Shown: positions 1 to 5,958 of the stretch, piece by piece
Layout: each line of letters begins with the position of its first letter
Position numbering within the stretch: position 1 is the first letter of the stretch
Assembly (NCBI GenBank): GCA_026708165.1
Contig: JAPOVO010000212.1
Span: 1-14,288 of the forward strand
DNA from: Chloroflexota bacterium
GTDB taxonomy: Bacteria > Chloroflexota > UBA11872 > VXNJ01
DNA length: 14,288 nucleotides
Reading direction: 5' to 3'
The notes under the pieces: model-generated
The model's database searches: none
What the model was told of the DNA's origin: nothing
What the model saw: the letters and a program-made list of their open reading frames with translations, nothing else
Position numbers and translations under genes: made by a program

Positions 1-630
1 GAAGTCGTAGGGGTAGTCGTAGTCGTGCAGCCTGGTGGGCAGCGGACGGTCGTCGCCGGATTCGTCGATGATGCGCACTCCGGGAACTTCCCGGAACTTG
101 ACGTATGGAGGCGTCATTTCCTCTTCGATGGCCTCGAAGGTGGTGTTGGAGTTGTGGGAGACGCCCAGCAGGAGGATCTGCGCGTCCGTTGCCATGATCT
201 TCTGATAGGGGCTGTCGGCGCCGCAGTTGGTGTCAGAGTGGGTGCTGGTGAGATAGGCTGCGGCCGGGCCGAGCGCTGATATCGAATCGACGAGGTGGGG
301 ACTTCGGCCGTGGGCGCGTTTGCGAACGGCCTCAGAGATTACGCCGCGCCAGGCGGGCGTGTTCAGGACGTCGAATACGGGATTCGGCCCCAGGTCCGCC
401 GAGGGCTGACCGGCGGCGGAGGCGACGGTGCCCTCTGGGCCTACCACCTTCAACAGCGCCTCGACGACAGTTTCGGCGCCGCCCTCGACGTAGCCGAATT
501 TGCTGAGCGACGAGTGGCAGAGGACCGTGTCGCCCGGCTGGACGCCGACGCGCCGGAGGCCTTCGATCAGGTGGTCGAGAGTTACGTGTATGCACTGCCG
601 CCTGCGCGTCTCGATGTCCATTTTGGGCAT
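1..630 (-). CDS. AAC(3)-family aminoglycoside N-acetyltransferase-like protein, 3' end missing
   Basis: The visible 210 codons read without a stop from an ATG at 630 to the window edge, so the C-terminus is missing. The ATG follows a good ribosome site (GGAGG, 8-base spacer). The protein has the pattern of the antibiotic N-acetyltransferase family, which transfers acetyl from acetyl-CoA to the 3-amino group of aminoglycosides: GDTVLCHSSLSKFGYVEGG near residues 31-49, then a VVEALLKVVGPEGTV stretch, then RSPHLVDSISALG around residues 119-131, and the LLLGVSHNSNTTFEAIEEE segment around residues 165-183. The usual R-S-x-H-P is here R-S-P-H-L, so the conserved His is kept but the following Pro is not. 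Many chromosomal members are not resistance genes and their substrates are unknown; the family call is firm, the substrate is not. It is divergent from the rest of the window across the repeat region. A TATAAC hexamer lies at 670-675 on this strand, with no convincing -35. Confidence 0.85.
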   Translation of the reverse strand, partial: MPKMDIETRRRQCIHVTLDHLIEGLRRVGVQPGDTVLCHSSLSKFGYVEGGAETVVEALLKVVGPEGTVASAAGQPSADLGPNPVFDVLNTPAWRGVISEAVRKRAHGRSPHLVDSISALGPAAAYLTSTHSDTNCGADSPYQKIMATDAQILLLGVSHNSNTTFEAIEEEMTPPYVKFREVPGVRIIDESGDDRPLPTRLHDYDYPYDF

Positions 631-762
631 GTCCGCAACCTCCGGGTGCTGGTTGGTTGGTCGGTACAGGTTATAGGTTTGGGCAATGGAGGGGGCGTAG
701 GGATGTGCCTGAAGGAGGAAAACGGGTTGGGGCGCGAGGGACGAAGGCAGGGGTATGGGATT

Positions 763-1184
763 AGATTTCTCGGCTTCGCTCGGAATGACAGTTGGGGCGC
801 TCGGAGTGACAGTTTGACCTAGACGAGAGAGGGGATGGATTCCCGCTTTCGCGGGAATGACGGTAAAGGGCGGGATGATGGCAAGAGACGGAAGGCTGGT
901 AAGGGCACAGGGGGTAGATTCCTCGGCTTCGCTCGGAATGACAGTTGGGGCGCTCGGAGTGACAGTTTGACCTAGACGAGAGAGGGGATGGATTCCCGCT
1001 TTCGCGGGAATGACGGTAAAGGGCGGGATGATGGCAAGAGACGGAAGGCTGGTAAGGGCACAGGGGGTAGATTCCTCGGCTTCGCTCGGAATGACAGTTG
1101 GGGCGCTCGGAGTGACGGTTAGACCTGGACGAAAGAGGGGATGGATTCCCGCTTTCGCGGGGACATGCTTCGCGGGAATGACGG
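763..1184. repeat. 153-bp tandem repeat, about 2.8 copies, with embedded hairpins
   Basis: Copies start at 763, 916 and 1069, giving an exact 153-base period. Copies 1 and 2 differ at one position only (t at 768, c at 921). Copy 3 is diverged and truncated: it differs at several positions after about 1115 and carries an insertion (about 1161-1174) between the arms of its hairpin. Each unit contains the perfect hairpin ATTCCCGC-TTTC-GCGGGAAT (839-858 and 992-1011; broken in copy 3 from 1145) and the short palindrome-like CGGCTTCGCTCGG. These resemble REP-type dispersed repeats found in intergenic regions of many environmental bacteria. The near-identity of copies 1 and 2 means a recent duplication or ongoing homogenisation. 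Confidence 0.9.
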
Positions 1185-1228
1185 GACAGCGTGGATGTTG
1201 ACGGCGCATGGGGGGGCATCGGCACCAG

Positions 1229-1272
1229 GGGACACCCTCACCCTATCCCTCTCCCGTCAAGGGAGAGGGGAC
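1229..1272. repeat. Dispersed hairpin repeat, copy A
   Basis: A CACCCTCACCC lead-in is followed by a perfect 9-bp inverted repeat, CCCTCTCCC (1247-1255) and GGGAGAGGG (1261-1269), around a 5-base loop. The same element recurs at 2335-2383 with a different loop, so this is a second family of REP-like dispersed repeat, separate from the 153-bp unit. It is non-coding; the frames through it are artefacts. Confidence 0.8.
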
Positions 1273-1328
1273 TGGGATTCGCCGCTTAGTCTCCGGCCTC
1301 TGGATTCCCCTAAGTTCACAAACGAAGT

Positions 1329-1430
1329 GCAACATCTCATTGAGGTGTTGCGATGGGAGATAGATATAGGCAGATCGGCATTGAGGAACGGGGGCGGTTT
1401 GGAGGCGAAGGAGCGGGAGTGGACGGGTAG
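1329..1430 (+). pseudogene. Relic of the 5' end of an IS30-family transposase
   Basis: An ATG at 1353 opens a 25-codon frame starting MGDRYRQIGIEERGRF and then stopping at 1428-1430. That opening resembles the N-terminus of IS30-family transposases (typical form MGxxYxxLxxEERxxI), after which about 300 residues should follow but do not. The ATG is preceded by the inverted repeat GCAACATCTC-ATT-GAGGTGTTGC (1329-1351, one G-T pair), in the same place relative to the start as the GCAACA/TGTTGC arms near IS30 ends. So this looks like the left end of an insertion sequence whose body was lost; the catalytic DDE domain is absent. The match is short and was judged by eye, so confidence is moderate. 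It lies immediately upstream of the L25 promoter candidate. Confidence 0.5.
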
Positions 1431-1436
1431 ATAGCG

Positions 1437-1465
1437 TTGACCGGCGTATGGTTGGTACCTAGACT
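1437..1465 (+). promoter_or_regulatory. Candidate sigma-70-type promoter of the L25 gene
   Basis: TTGACC (1437-1442) and TAGACT (1460-1465) match the -35 and -10 consensus at 5 and 4 of 6 positions with an ideal 17-base spacer. A start about 7 bases downstream would give a leader of roughly 110 bases ahead of the L25 ATG at 1584, containing the hairpin at 1477-1498. Confidence 0.45.
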
Positions 1466-1476
1466 CTACTGGTTGG

Positions 1477-1498
1477 GCCGCCTGACTTGTCGGGCGGC
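1477..1498 (+). promoter_or_regulatory. Hairpin in the L25 leader
   Basis: GCCGCCTG (1477-1484) and CGGGCGGC (1491-1498) form an 8-bp GC-rich stem with one G-U pair and a 6-base loop. It sits between the promoter candidate and the start of the L25 gene. There is no U tract, so it is not a classical terminator. It could be a leader structure, or simply GC-rich chance pairing. Confidence 0.3.
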
Positions 1499-1583
1499 GA
1501 ATCCGCGCGGACGGGAATCCGAAAGTACCAGAACTCGAACACGGGTCCGCGCTCGTTCGATCTTATGTGAGAGGCGTTAAGGC

Positions 1584-2249
1584 ATGGCGGCGCGTCCAGC
1601 GGTGATGGTTCAGGACCGAGACTTACTCGGCAAGAAAGTCGGACGGTTACGGTCGCAGGGCATCGTGCCCGTCAATCTGGTGATACCGGGCGACGACTCG
1701 CAGGCGCTGCAGACAGACGAGCGGGATCTGGTCGGCGTCCTCAAGGAGACCGGTCAGTCCGGGCTGGTGGAACTCAACTCGCGAGACGCGACCGAGGTGG
1801 CGCTGATCGGCGACGTGCAGGTCCATCCGGTCACCCGGCGCGTTCTACACGTGGCTTTTAGGAGGATCGACCTGACGAAGCCTATCCAAGTAGCCGTGCC
1901 GATCGATTACGTGGGCGTTTCGCCGGCTTCGGCGGCGAGCGACAGATTTGTCGCTCACGAGCTGCAGGCGTTGGAGGTCCGCTGTCTGCCGGACGATCTA
2001 CCGAGATCGATAGAGGTGGATGTGAGCGGTCTCGACCAGGCGGGCGACGTTGTTCGGATTGCTTCGGTAGCCAGCCCGGAGGGCGTTGAGATTCTGAACG
2101 ATCCCGACGAGGTGGTGGTGCGGGTCGAGTTCGAACGGGCCGAGGAGGAGGAGACGGAAGCCGAGGATGAATTCGGACTCGTGGGCGGCATCGGCGAGAT
2201 CGGCGACACAGCCGAAGATGGGGAAGCCGAAGCAACGCCTTCGGACTAG
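1584..2249 (+). CDS. rplY: 50S ribosomal protein L25 (Ctc/TL5 type)
   Basis: A 221-residue protein of the long, two-domain L25/Ctc type. L25 binds 5S rRNA in the large ribosomal subunit; the long forms are called Ctc or TL5. The N-terminal part (about 10-95) shows the LLGKKVGRLRSQGIVPVNLVIPG segment with the family's GK-x-x-x-LR-x-x-G-x-x-P pattern, followed by HPVTRRVLHVAFRRIDLTKPIQVAVPI. A C-terminal beta-rich domain (about 100-185) contains the typical LPRSIEVDVSGLDQAGDVVRI pattern. Residues from about 187 form a strongly acidic tail, as often seen in this family. The ATG follows GAGAGG with a 9-base spacer. Transcription is probably from the promoter candidate at 1437. It converges with herA across a hairpin repeat; no partner gene such as pth follows on this strand. 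Confidence 0.95.
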   Translation: MAARPAVMVQDRDLLGKKVGRLRSQGIVPVNLVIPGDDSQALQTDERDLVGVLKETGQSGLVELNSRDATEVALIGDVQVHPVTRRVLHVAFRRIDLTKPIQVAVPIDYVGVSPASAASDRFVAHELQALEVRCLPDDLPRSIEVDVSGLDQAGDVVRIASVASPEGVEILNDPDEVVVRVEFERAEEEETEAEDEFGLVGGIGEIGDTAEDGEAEATPSD

Positions 2250-2334
2250 GAAGAACGGGAATCTCGGAAAACGGGCGGCCGCAACCGTTGGGCCAGGCTG
2301 CCGGGCGGTAATCCTGATCGACCTCGCGGGCGCA

Positions 2335-2383
2335 GGGGATCACCCTCACCCCAACCCTCTCCCGTCGGAGGGAGAGGGAGTTG
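2335..2383. repeat. Dispersed hairpin repeat, copy B, between convergent genes
   Basis: This is the same element as at 1229-1272: a CACCCTCACCCC lead-in and a perfect 9-bp stem, CCCTCTCCC (2355-2363) with GGGAGAGGG (2370-2378), around a 6-base loop. It sits between the 3' ends of rplY (plus) and herA (minus), a usual position for REP-type elements, and its symmetrical stem could help end transcription or protect mRNA ends from both sides. There is no clear U tract on either strand, so a terminator role is only an inference. Confidence 0.75.
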
Positions 2384-2431
2384 AAGGGTTCTGACCGGGG
2401 AGACAGGTAACACCTAAACCGGGCACATGGG

Positions 2432-4144
2432 CTAGTCGTCGCCAAACAACTCCCGCGCCAGATCGACCTCGGCTGAGCCGTCCGGCTGGGGGAACAACGC
2501 CTCGTCAGTCTTGCGGCGGCGGACCTTCTCGGGCCGGAAATAGTCGGTCCACGTTTCGGCGGACTTGTAGCTGGCTCCGCCGTGCGGGGTCTTACGTTCA
2601 CGCACGCGGCAGAGGACGGTTGTGTTGACGGCGGCGCCCGACACGATGGCTTGTCCCTTGGAGAGCGCGGGGAGCTCCGCCAGCAAGTCTCGGCCCATGC
2701 TTTCGACCGCCGACGCTACCGCGTTCTGGTCGACGGGATTGACGATTCGCATGATGCACTGGGTCATGCACTGGGAGAGCACGTCCTGGTCGAGCTTGCC
2801 CGGGCGTTGAGTAATCAGACCGATGCCCATGCCGAACTTGCGGCCCTCGGCGAGAATCTCGGCCAGAAGGTTGCTCGTCGCCGCGCCCCCTCCGGGGGGA
2901 GCGAAGCGGTGCGCCTCTTCGATCAGGACAAATACGGGGAACGGCAGGTGCAACTCGTCCCGGGGGTCGGTCTCGCCGCGTTTGGTCTGCTGCCGCCCTT
3001 CGAAAGCGCGGCGGAGAATGGTGGCGACGACGATTTGCTGGCTTCGACGGTCCATGCCGCCGACCTGGAGGACGGAGCACCGGCCGGGGCGCAGAAGGTC
3101 CTGCATATCGGTGTGCTTGTAGTCGTCGAACGCACCGCGGCGGCCTAGGGTGTCCTGGAGTTTGAATGTGAGGGCCTGCTTGGAGCTCCGGTAGTCTTCC
3201 TGGCCGTCCTGGTCAGTCTGTCCTCCCGAAAGGCTCGCGACATCCACGTTATCTACGGCGCGGAGCAGATCATCGAATATCCAGTTTCTCTTGTTACGCA
3301 ACGAGCCGAGCGCCCGGCGGGCGATCACCCGCTGCGGAGTGCTGACATCTCCCAGCAGGTACAGAATGTCGTCGTGGTGCATGACGTTGCGGCGCACGAC
3401 GAACTCGCCCTCGCGAAATATCTTGACCTCGGGCCGGTATTCGATTTCGGAATTGATTTGGCGGAAGGTGTCGATATTCGGAATCTGGTCGAGCGTGTCG
3501 TACTCCTGATGGGGGTCGATGATCAGGACGGCGGCGGCGTTGTTGGGGCGCAGCAACTCTTCGACTATCACGCCCGCGAGGTAGCTCTTGCCAGCGCCGG
3601 TTCCGGCGATGATGGCGAGATGCGTGTTTGCGAACTCGTCGGCGTCCATCGAGACGGGCACCTCGCCGTCACCTCTCGTTAGCAGCGATCCAACGTGGAC
3701 GGCTCCCGTTTCGCCGGGATTCTTGCTGCTGAGAATCGGGGCCAGCGTTTCGGGTTCGGCGAGGAAGACGGGCAGTCCCGGCCGGGGGGCGATTCGCGGA
3801 TTGACGAACCCCATTGTGTCGGAGAAGTGGCCCATGATAGACACGTTCACCTCGTAAAGCTCGGAATCGGCGGACTCGAATCCGAGAATGCGGGCGACCT
3901 CGCCGGGAGACGTGGCAGGATCGGCCATGAACGCGTCGGGATAGAGCTTCAGGTGGGCTCGGGAGGCCACGCGCCCGAAGATTCGACGGCGGCCGCCGTC
4001 AACTTCATCCCAGTAGTAGATGAACTCGCCGATCTTTACGACGCCTTCGCGGTCGGGCGTGACGATGGTGAAGTCTCCGGCGCTTTCCCCGGGACCCTTG
4101 GTCGTGCCTATCGGGATGTTATCGCCCGCCGCGCCGGAACTCAT
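2432..4144 (-). CDS. herA: HerA family hexameric DNA translocase/helicase
   Basis: With the chosen ATG at 4144 the protein has 570 residues. HerA is a FtsK-like ring ATPase that moves DNA and works with the NurA nuclease to resect DNA ends. An N-terminal HAS-barrel region (about 25-140) is followed by Walker A GTGAGKS (181-187), Walker B FVLIEEAH (405-412), the EGRKFG segment (433-438) and ITQRP (444-448), then the DQDVLSQCMTQCIMRIVNP stretch typical of HerA. The start overlaps the stop of the upstream gene as ATGA, which implies translational coupling; an in-frame ATG nine codons upstream (4171) would force a 31-base overlap and is less likely. It is the last gene of the five-gene operon, and nurA lies two genes upstream. 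Family assignment is firm. Bacterial HerA homologues also occur in anti-phage systems, but the nurA/mre11/rad50 company favours DNA repair. Confidence 0.93.
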   Translation of the reverse strand: MSSGAAGDNIPIGTTKGPGESAGDFTIVTPDREGVVKIGEFIYYWDEVDGGRRRIFGRVASRAHLKLYPDAFMADPATSPGEVARILGFESADSELYEVNVSIMGHFSDTMGFVNPRIAPRPGLPVFLAEPETLAPILSSKNPGETGAVHVGSLLTRGDGEVPVSMDADEFANTHLAIIAGTGAGKSYLAGVIVEELLRPNNAAAVLIIDPHQEYDTLDQIPNIDTFRQINSEIEYRPEVKIFREGEFVVRRNVMHHDDILYLLGDVSTPQRVIARRALGSLRNKRNWIFDDLLRAVDNVDVASLSGGQTDQDGQEDYRSSKQALTFKLQDTLGRRGAFDDYKHTDMQDLLRPGRCSVLQVGGMDRRSQQIVVATILRRAFEGRQQTKRGETDPRDELHLPFPVFVLIEEAHRFAPPGGGAATSNLLAEILAEGRKFGMGIGLITQRPGKLDQDVLSQCMTQCIMRIVNPVDQNAVASAVESMGRDLLAELPALSKGQAIVSGAAVNTTVLCRVRERKTPHGGASYKSAETWTDYFRPEKVRRRKTDEALFPQPDGSAEVDLARELFGDD

Positions 4145-4728
4145 TTCGACTGCTCGACCTTGAGCTTCCACGCGAGGTTGTTGCGTATCACGGAGAGCGC
4201 CGCCGACTCTTCCGGGAACAAACCCGCCAGCCGGTCCGAGAGGCTCAGGAGCAACTGTTCGATAAGCGGATGGCCGTGGGCGAGCAGATGGGGAACATAA
4301 CCCACGGTAAAGCGGCCATTGGGCTTGTGAAAGTTGGTGATTTCATTGTCTCGCAGCGCCCGGACGCGCGCGCCGATGAACGGAGAGGTGGAGGTGACGC
4401 CGTGAATTACCGTGTTGTCGCGGTCCAACATGCCGAGCGCGATGATCCCCACCAGCGTCGCGGTATCGGCGTAGCGGTCGGGTGTCAGACGGTCGGACTC
4501 GATTTGCGGCCTGATTCGCGGTCCCGCCGAACCGAAGTCGGGATTGAAGAGGATGGTGTCGAAAACGACGCCGACCAATTCAGACGCGGCGTCCTCCATA
4601 TCGACTGCGACGAGGGTGCCAAACGCGTAACGCGCGGCGGCGGGCGGATCGTCGACTTCTCCCTCCGCCAGGACCTGGCAGACGAACTCGACGTGAGAGT
4701 TCGACTTGACGATCGTGCCTATTTCCAG
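4141..4728 (-). CDS. Stand-alone HAS-barrel protein of the HerA-NurA operon
   Basis: From a proposed CTG at 4728 this is 195 residues. The N-terminus, MEIGTIVKSNSHVEFVCQ, and the next 70 or so residues (QVLAEGEV-DPPAAARYAFGTLVAVDM-VGVVFDTIL-NPDFGSAGPRI) look like a HAS-barrel, the beta-barrel that HerA uses to contact NurA. The rest (about 90-195) is a conserved-looking helical part with FHKPNGRFTVGYVPHLL. There is no Walker motif, so it is not an ATPase. The only ATG (4599) would delete half of the barrel. No ATG, GTG or TTG lies between it and the barrel start, whereas CTG at 4728 follows AGGAG by 9 bases and starts exactly at the barrel. The gene begins 5 bases after the nurA stop and its TGA overlaps the herA ATG. 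A likely role is adapter or assembly factor for HerA-NurA; this is inference from fold and position only. Confidence 0.75.
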   Translation of the reverse strand: MEIGTIVKSNSHVEFVCQVLAEGEVDDPPAAARYAFGTLVAVDMEDAASELVGVVFDTILFNPDFGSAGPRIRPQIESDRLTPDRYADTATLVGIIALGMLDRDNTVIHGVTSTSPFIGARVRALRDNEITNFHKPNGRFTVGYVPHLLAHGHPLIEQLLLSLSDRLAGLFPEESAALSVIRNNLAWKLKVEQSK

Positions 4729-4733
4729 GCTGT

Positions 4734-5924
4734 CTATCTCCTCCCCTGCTTGCTTTCGCTCTTGGGCCGGGACCGCCGGCTCCGCAGCGGGCTGGAGGCT
4801 GAGAAGTGCCGCTCGGTGAACCGGCGGAAGATATCTCTGAACCTGTCCCTGTCGCGAGATGTAAGCACGGCGACCGCGTCGGCAGTCTCCATGGCGTAAG
4901 GGTAACCGCCGCCTTGGGCCACGATCTCGGCGCGGATGGAATCCACCACTTGCTCAAGCCTCCCGGACTCCAATATCCAGCCGGGAAACTCCAATCGAGC
5001 CGGCAGCGCGTCGCGGCTGGAACGGAGATATACGAAATGGACATCGGACTGCCGTCCCCGCCGTTCGTAGTTTTCCAGCCCCTTGGCCCGGGCGCAAACG
5101 AAGGCGGGGGTGCGCTGGAGCCATTCGCTTTGGGGCAGCAAGACGCCGTCGTTCAGATCGGTTGTCGATCCGCTATCGAGCCACGAGTACATTTGCGAAA
5201 GATCGCGGGCGCGGCTGGAATCGACATAGCCGACCACGGGCGTTTGAGTTTTCTCGGACGCCTCCATCAGGTCCAGGACAGATTCCACGTATCCGGGACG
5301 GAGACTGGTGGCGAATGAGACGACCAGGCTTCCGTCGAAAATGGCGATTCTTCGGCCCGGCTCGCCCGCGCGTGACTCCATCCAGTCGATTAGCGTTTGG
5401 ATCTCCAGGCGGTGGCGGCGTTCGTTGACGGCGTCCTGGAGGGCCGCGTCGTCCGGGGCGCTCGCGAGCAAATCGTAGGGCAGAAGCGGCTTTAGTGAAG
5501 TCGATTTTCTGTAGTCACCCTTGCCTCGATGGGGATTTTCGAACATGCCCACTCGCACGGCGGCTATCGGCACACTCCAGTCGCCGGACGGATAAATCTG
5601 GCTGCCGTCGACGGCCAGCGTCGTCACGCCGTCCGATGCCCGCTCGGCCCACCGGCTCCACTCGCGACGGCTCGCATTAGGGGGCAGTCCGGTCTCGAAC
5701 GGAAGCCAGTCTCCCATCCCTGTCGTCCACTCGGACGACGGATAGGCGCCGTGCCTGCCGGTGGGGAAATCGAGCGCGGCTTGAAGGTCGGCGGCCGTAC
5801 GGCGGCGCGCGGCTTGGGCGGATTTTCGCAAGCGGTCGCGCTCCTGGAGGAGCTCACGATTCGATAGCGCCAGCTCGTCGGCATGGTCTTCCAAGAACTG
5901 CCAGACCTGAGATGCGTCGATCAT
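4734..5924 (-). CDS. nurA: NurA domain nuclease
   Basis: A 396-residue protein. NurA is a dimeric RNase H-like 5'-3' exonuclease/endonuclease that works with HerA in DNA end resection. The active-site strands are visible: LAVDGSQIYP with Asp106, IAIFDGSLV with Asp197, and VVGYVDSSRARDL with Asp235. The C-terminal signature is GYPYAMETADAVAVL (about 340-354), where archaeal NurA usually has a Tyr and a His; here the His place seems to hold Asp349. A coiled-coil-like N-terminus (about 10-50) precedes the nuclease fold, and residues 377-396 form a basic Ser/Arg-rich tail. The ATG at 5924 has no clear ribosome site and lies 34 bases after the rad50 stop. The stop codon overlaps the GGGAGGAG ribosome site of the next gene. 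Fold and context together make the call strong. Confidence 0.88.
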   Translation of the reverse strand: MIDASQVWQFLEDHADELALSNRELLQERDRLRKSAQAARRRTAADLQAALDFPTGRHGAYPSSEWTTGMGDWLPFETGLPPNASRREWSRWAERASDGVTTLAVDGSQIYPSGDWSVPIAAVRVGMFENPHRGKGDYRKSTSLKPLLPYDLLASAPDDAALQDAVNERRHRLEIQTLIDWMESRAGEPGRRIAIFDGSLVVSFATSLRPGYVESVLDLMEASEKTQTPVVGYVDSSRARDLSQMYSWLDSGSTTDLNDGVLLPQSEWLQRTPAFVCARAKGLENYERRGRQSDVHFVYLRSSRDALPARLEFPGWILESGRLEQVVDSIRAEIVAQGGGYPYAMETADAVAVLTSRDRDRFRDIFRRFTERHFSASSPLRSRRSRPKSESKQGRR

Positions 5925-5958
5925 GGATTCGGGTTCATTGGGACAGCCGCGGTGGAGT

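Larger units (their letters stand above)
631..1583. other. Gene-poor interval with repeats, IS relic and L25 leader
   Basis: This interval of about 950 bases separates the divergent acetyltransferase and L25 genes. Open frames here are by-products of the repeats: their translations on one strand repeat the HSRESGNP and HSERSRGI phrases of hairpin repeats. The interval holds the 153-bp tandem repeat (763-1184), a second hairpin repeat (1229-1272), an IS30-like 5' stub (1329-1430), a promoter candidate (1437-1465) and a hairpin leader (1477-1498). In 631-762 I see only the acetyltransferase ribosome site and a weak minus-strand TATAAC box. Confidence 0.8.

Noticed and set aside
763..1184. CRISPR-like array
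   Set aside because: The period is 153 bases with no unique spacers between repeats, and no cas gene is near. It is a plain tandem duplication.
761..1225. A 154-codon minus-strand frame with repeating HSRESGNP and HSERSRGI phrases
   Set aside because: It is the translation of the 153-bp repeat, whose length is a multiple of three, so the frame stays open by construction. There is no ribosome site or non-repeat protein sequence.
1329..1351. Intrinsic terminator
   Set aside because: The stem has a 3-base loop and no T-run follows; its position just before an IS30-like start explains it better.
4580..5044. 154-codon minus-strand frame across the nurA/HAS-barrel junction
   Set aside because: It is a third frame of the same strand, Arg- and Pro-rich, with no conserved pattern; both neighbours have family motifs.
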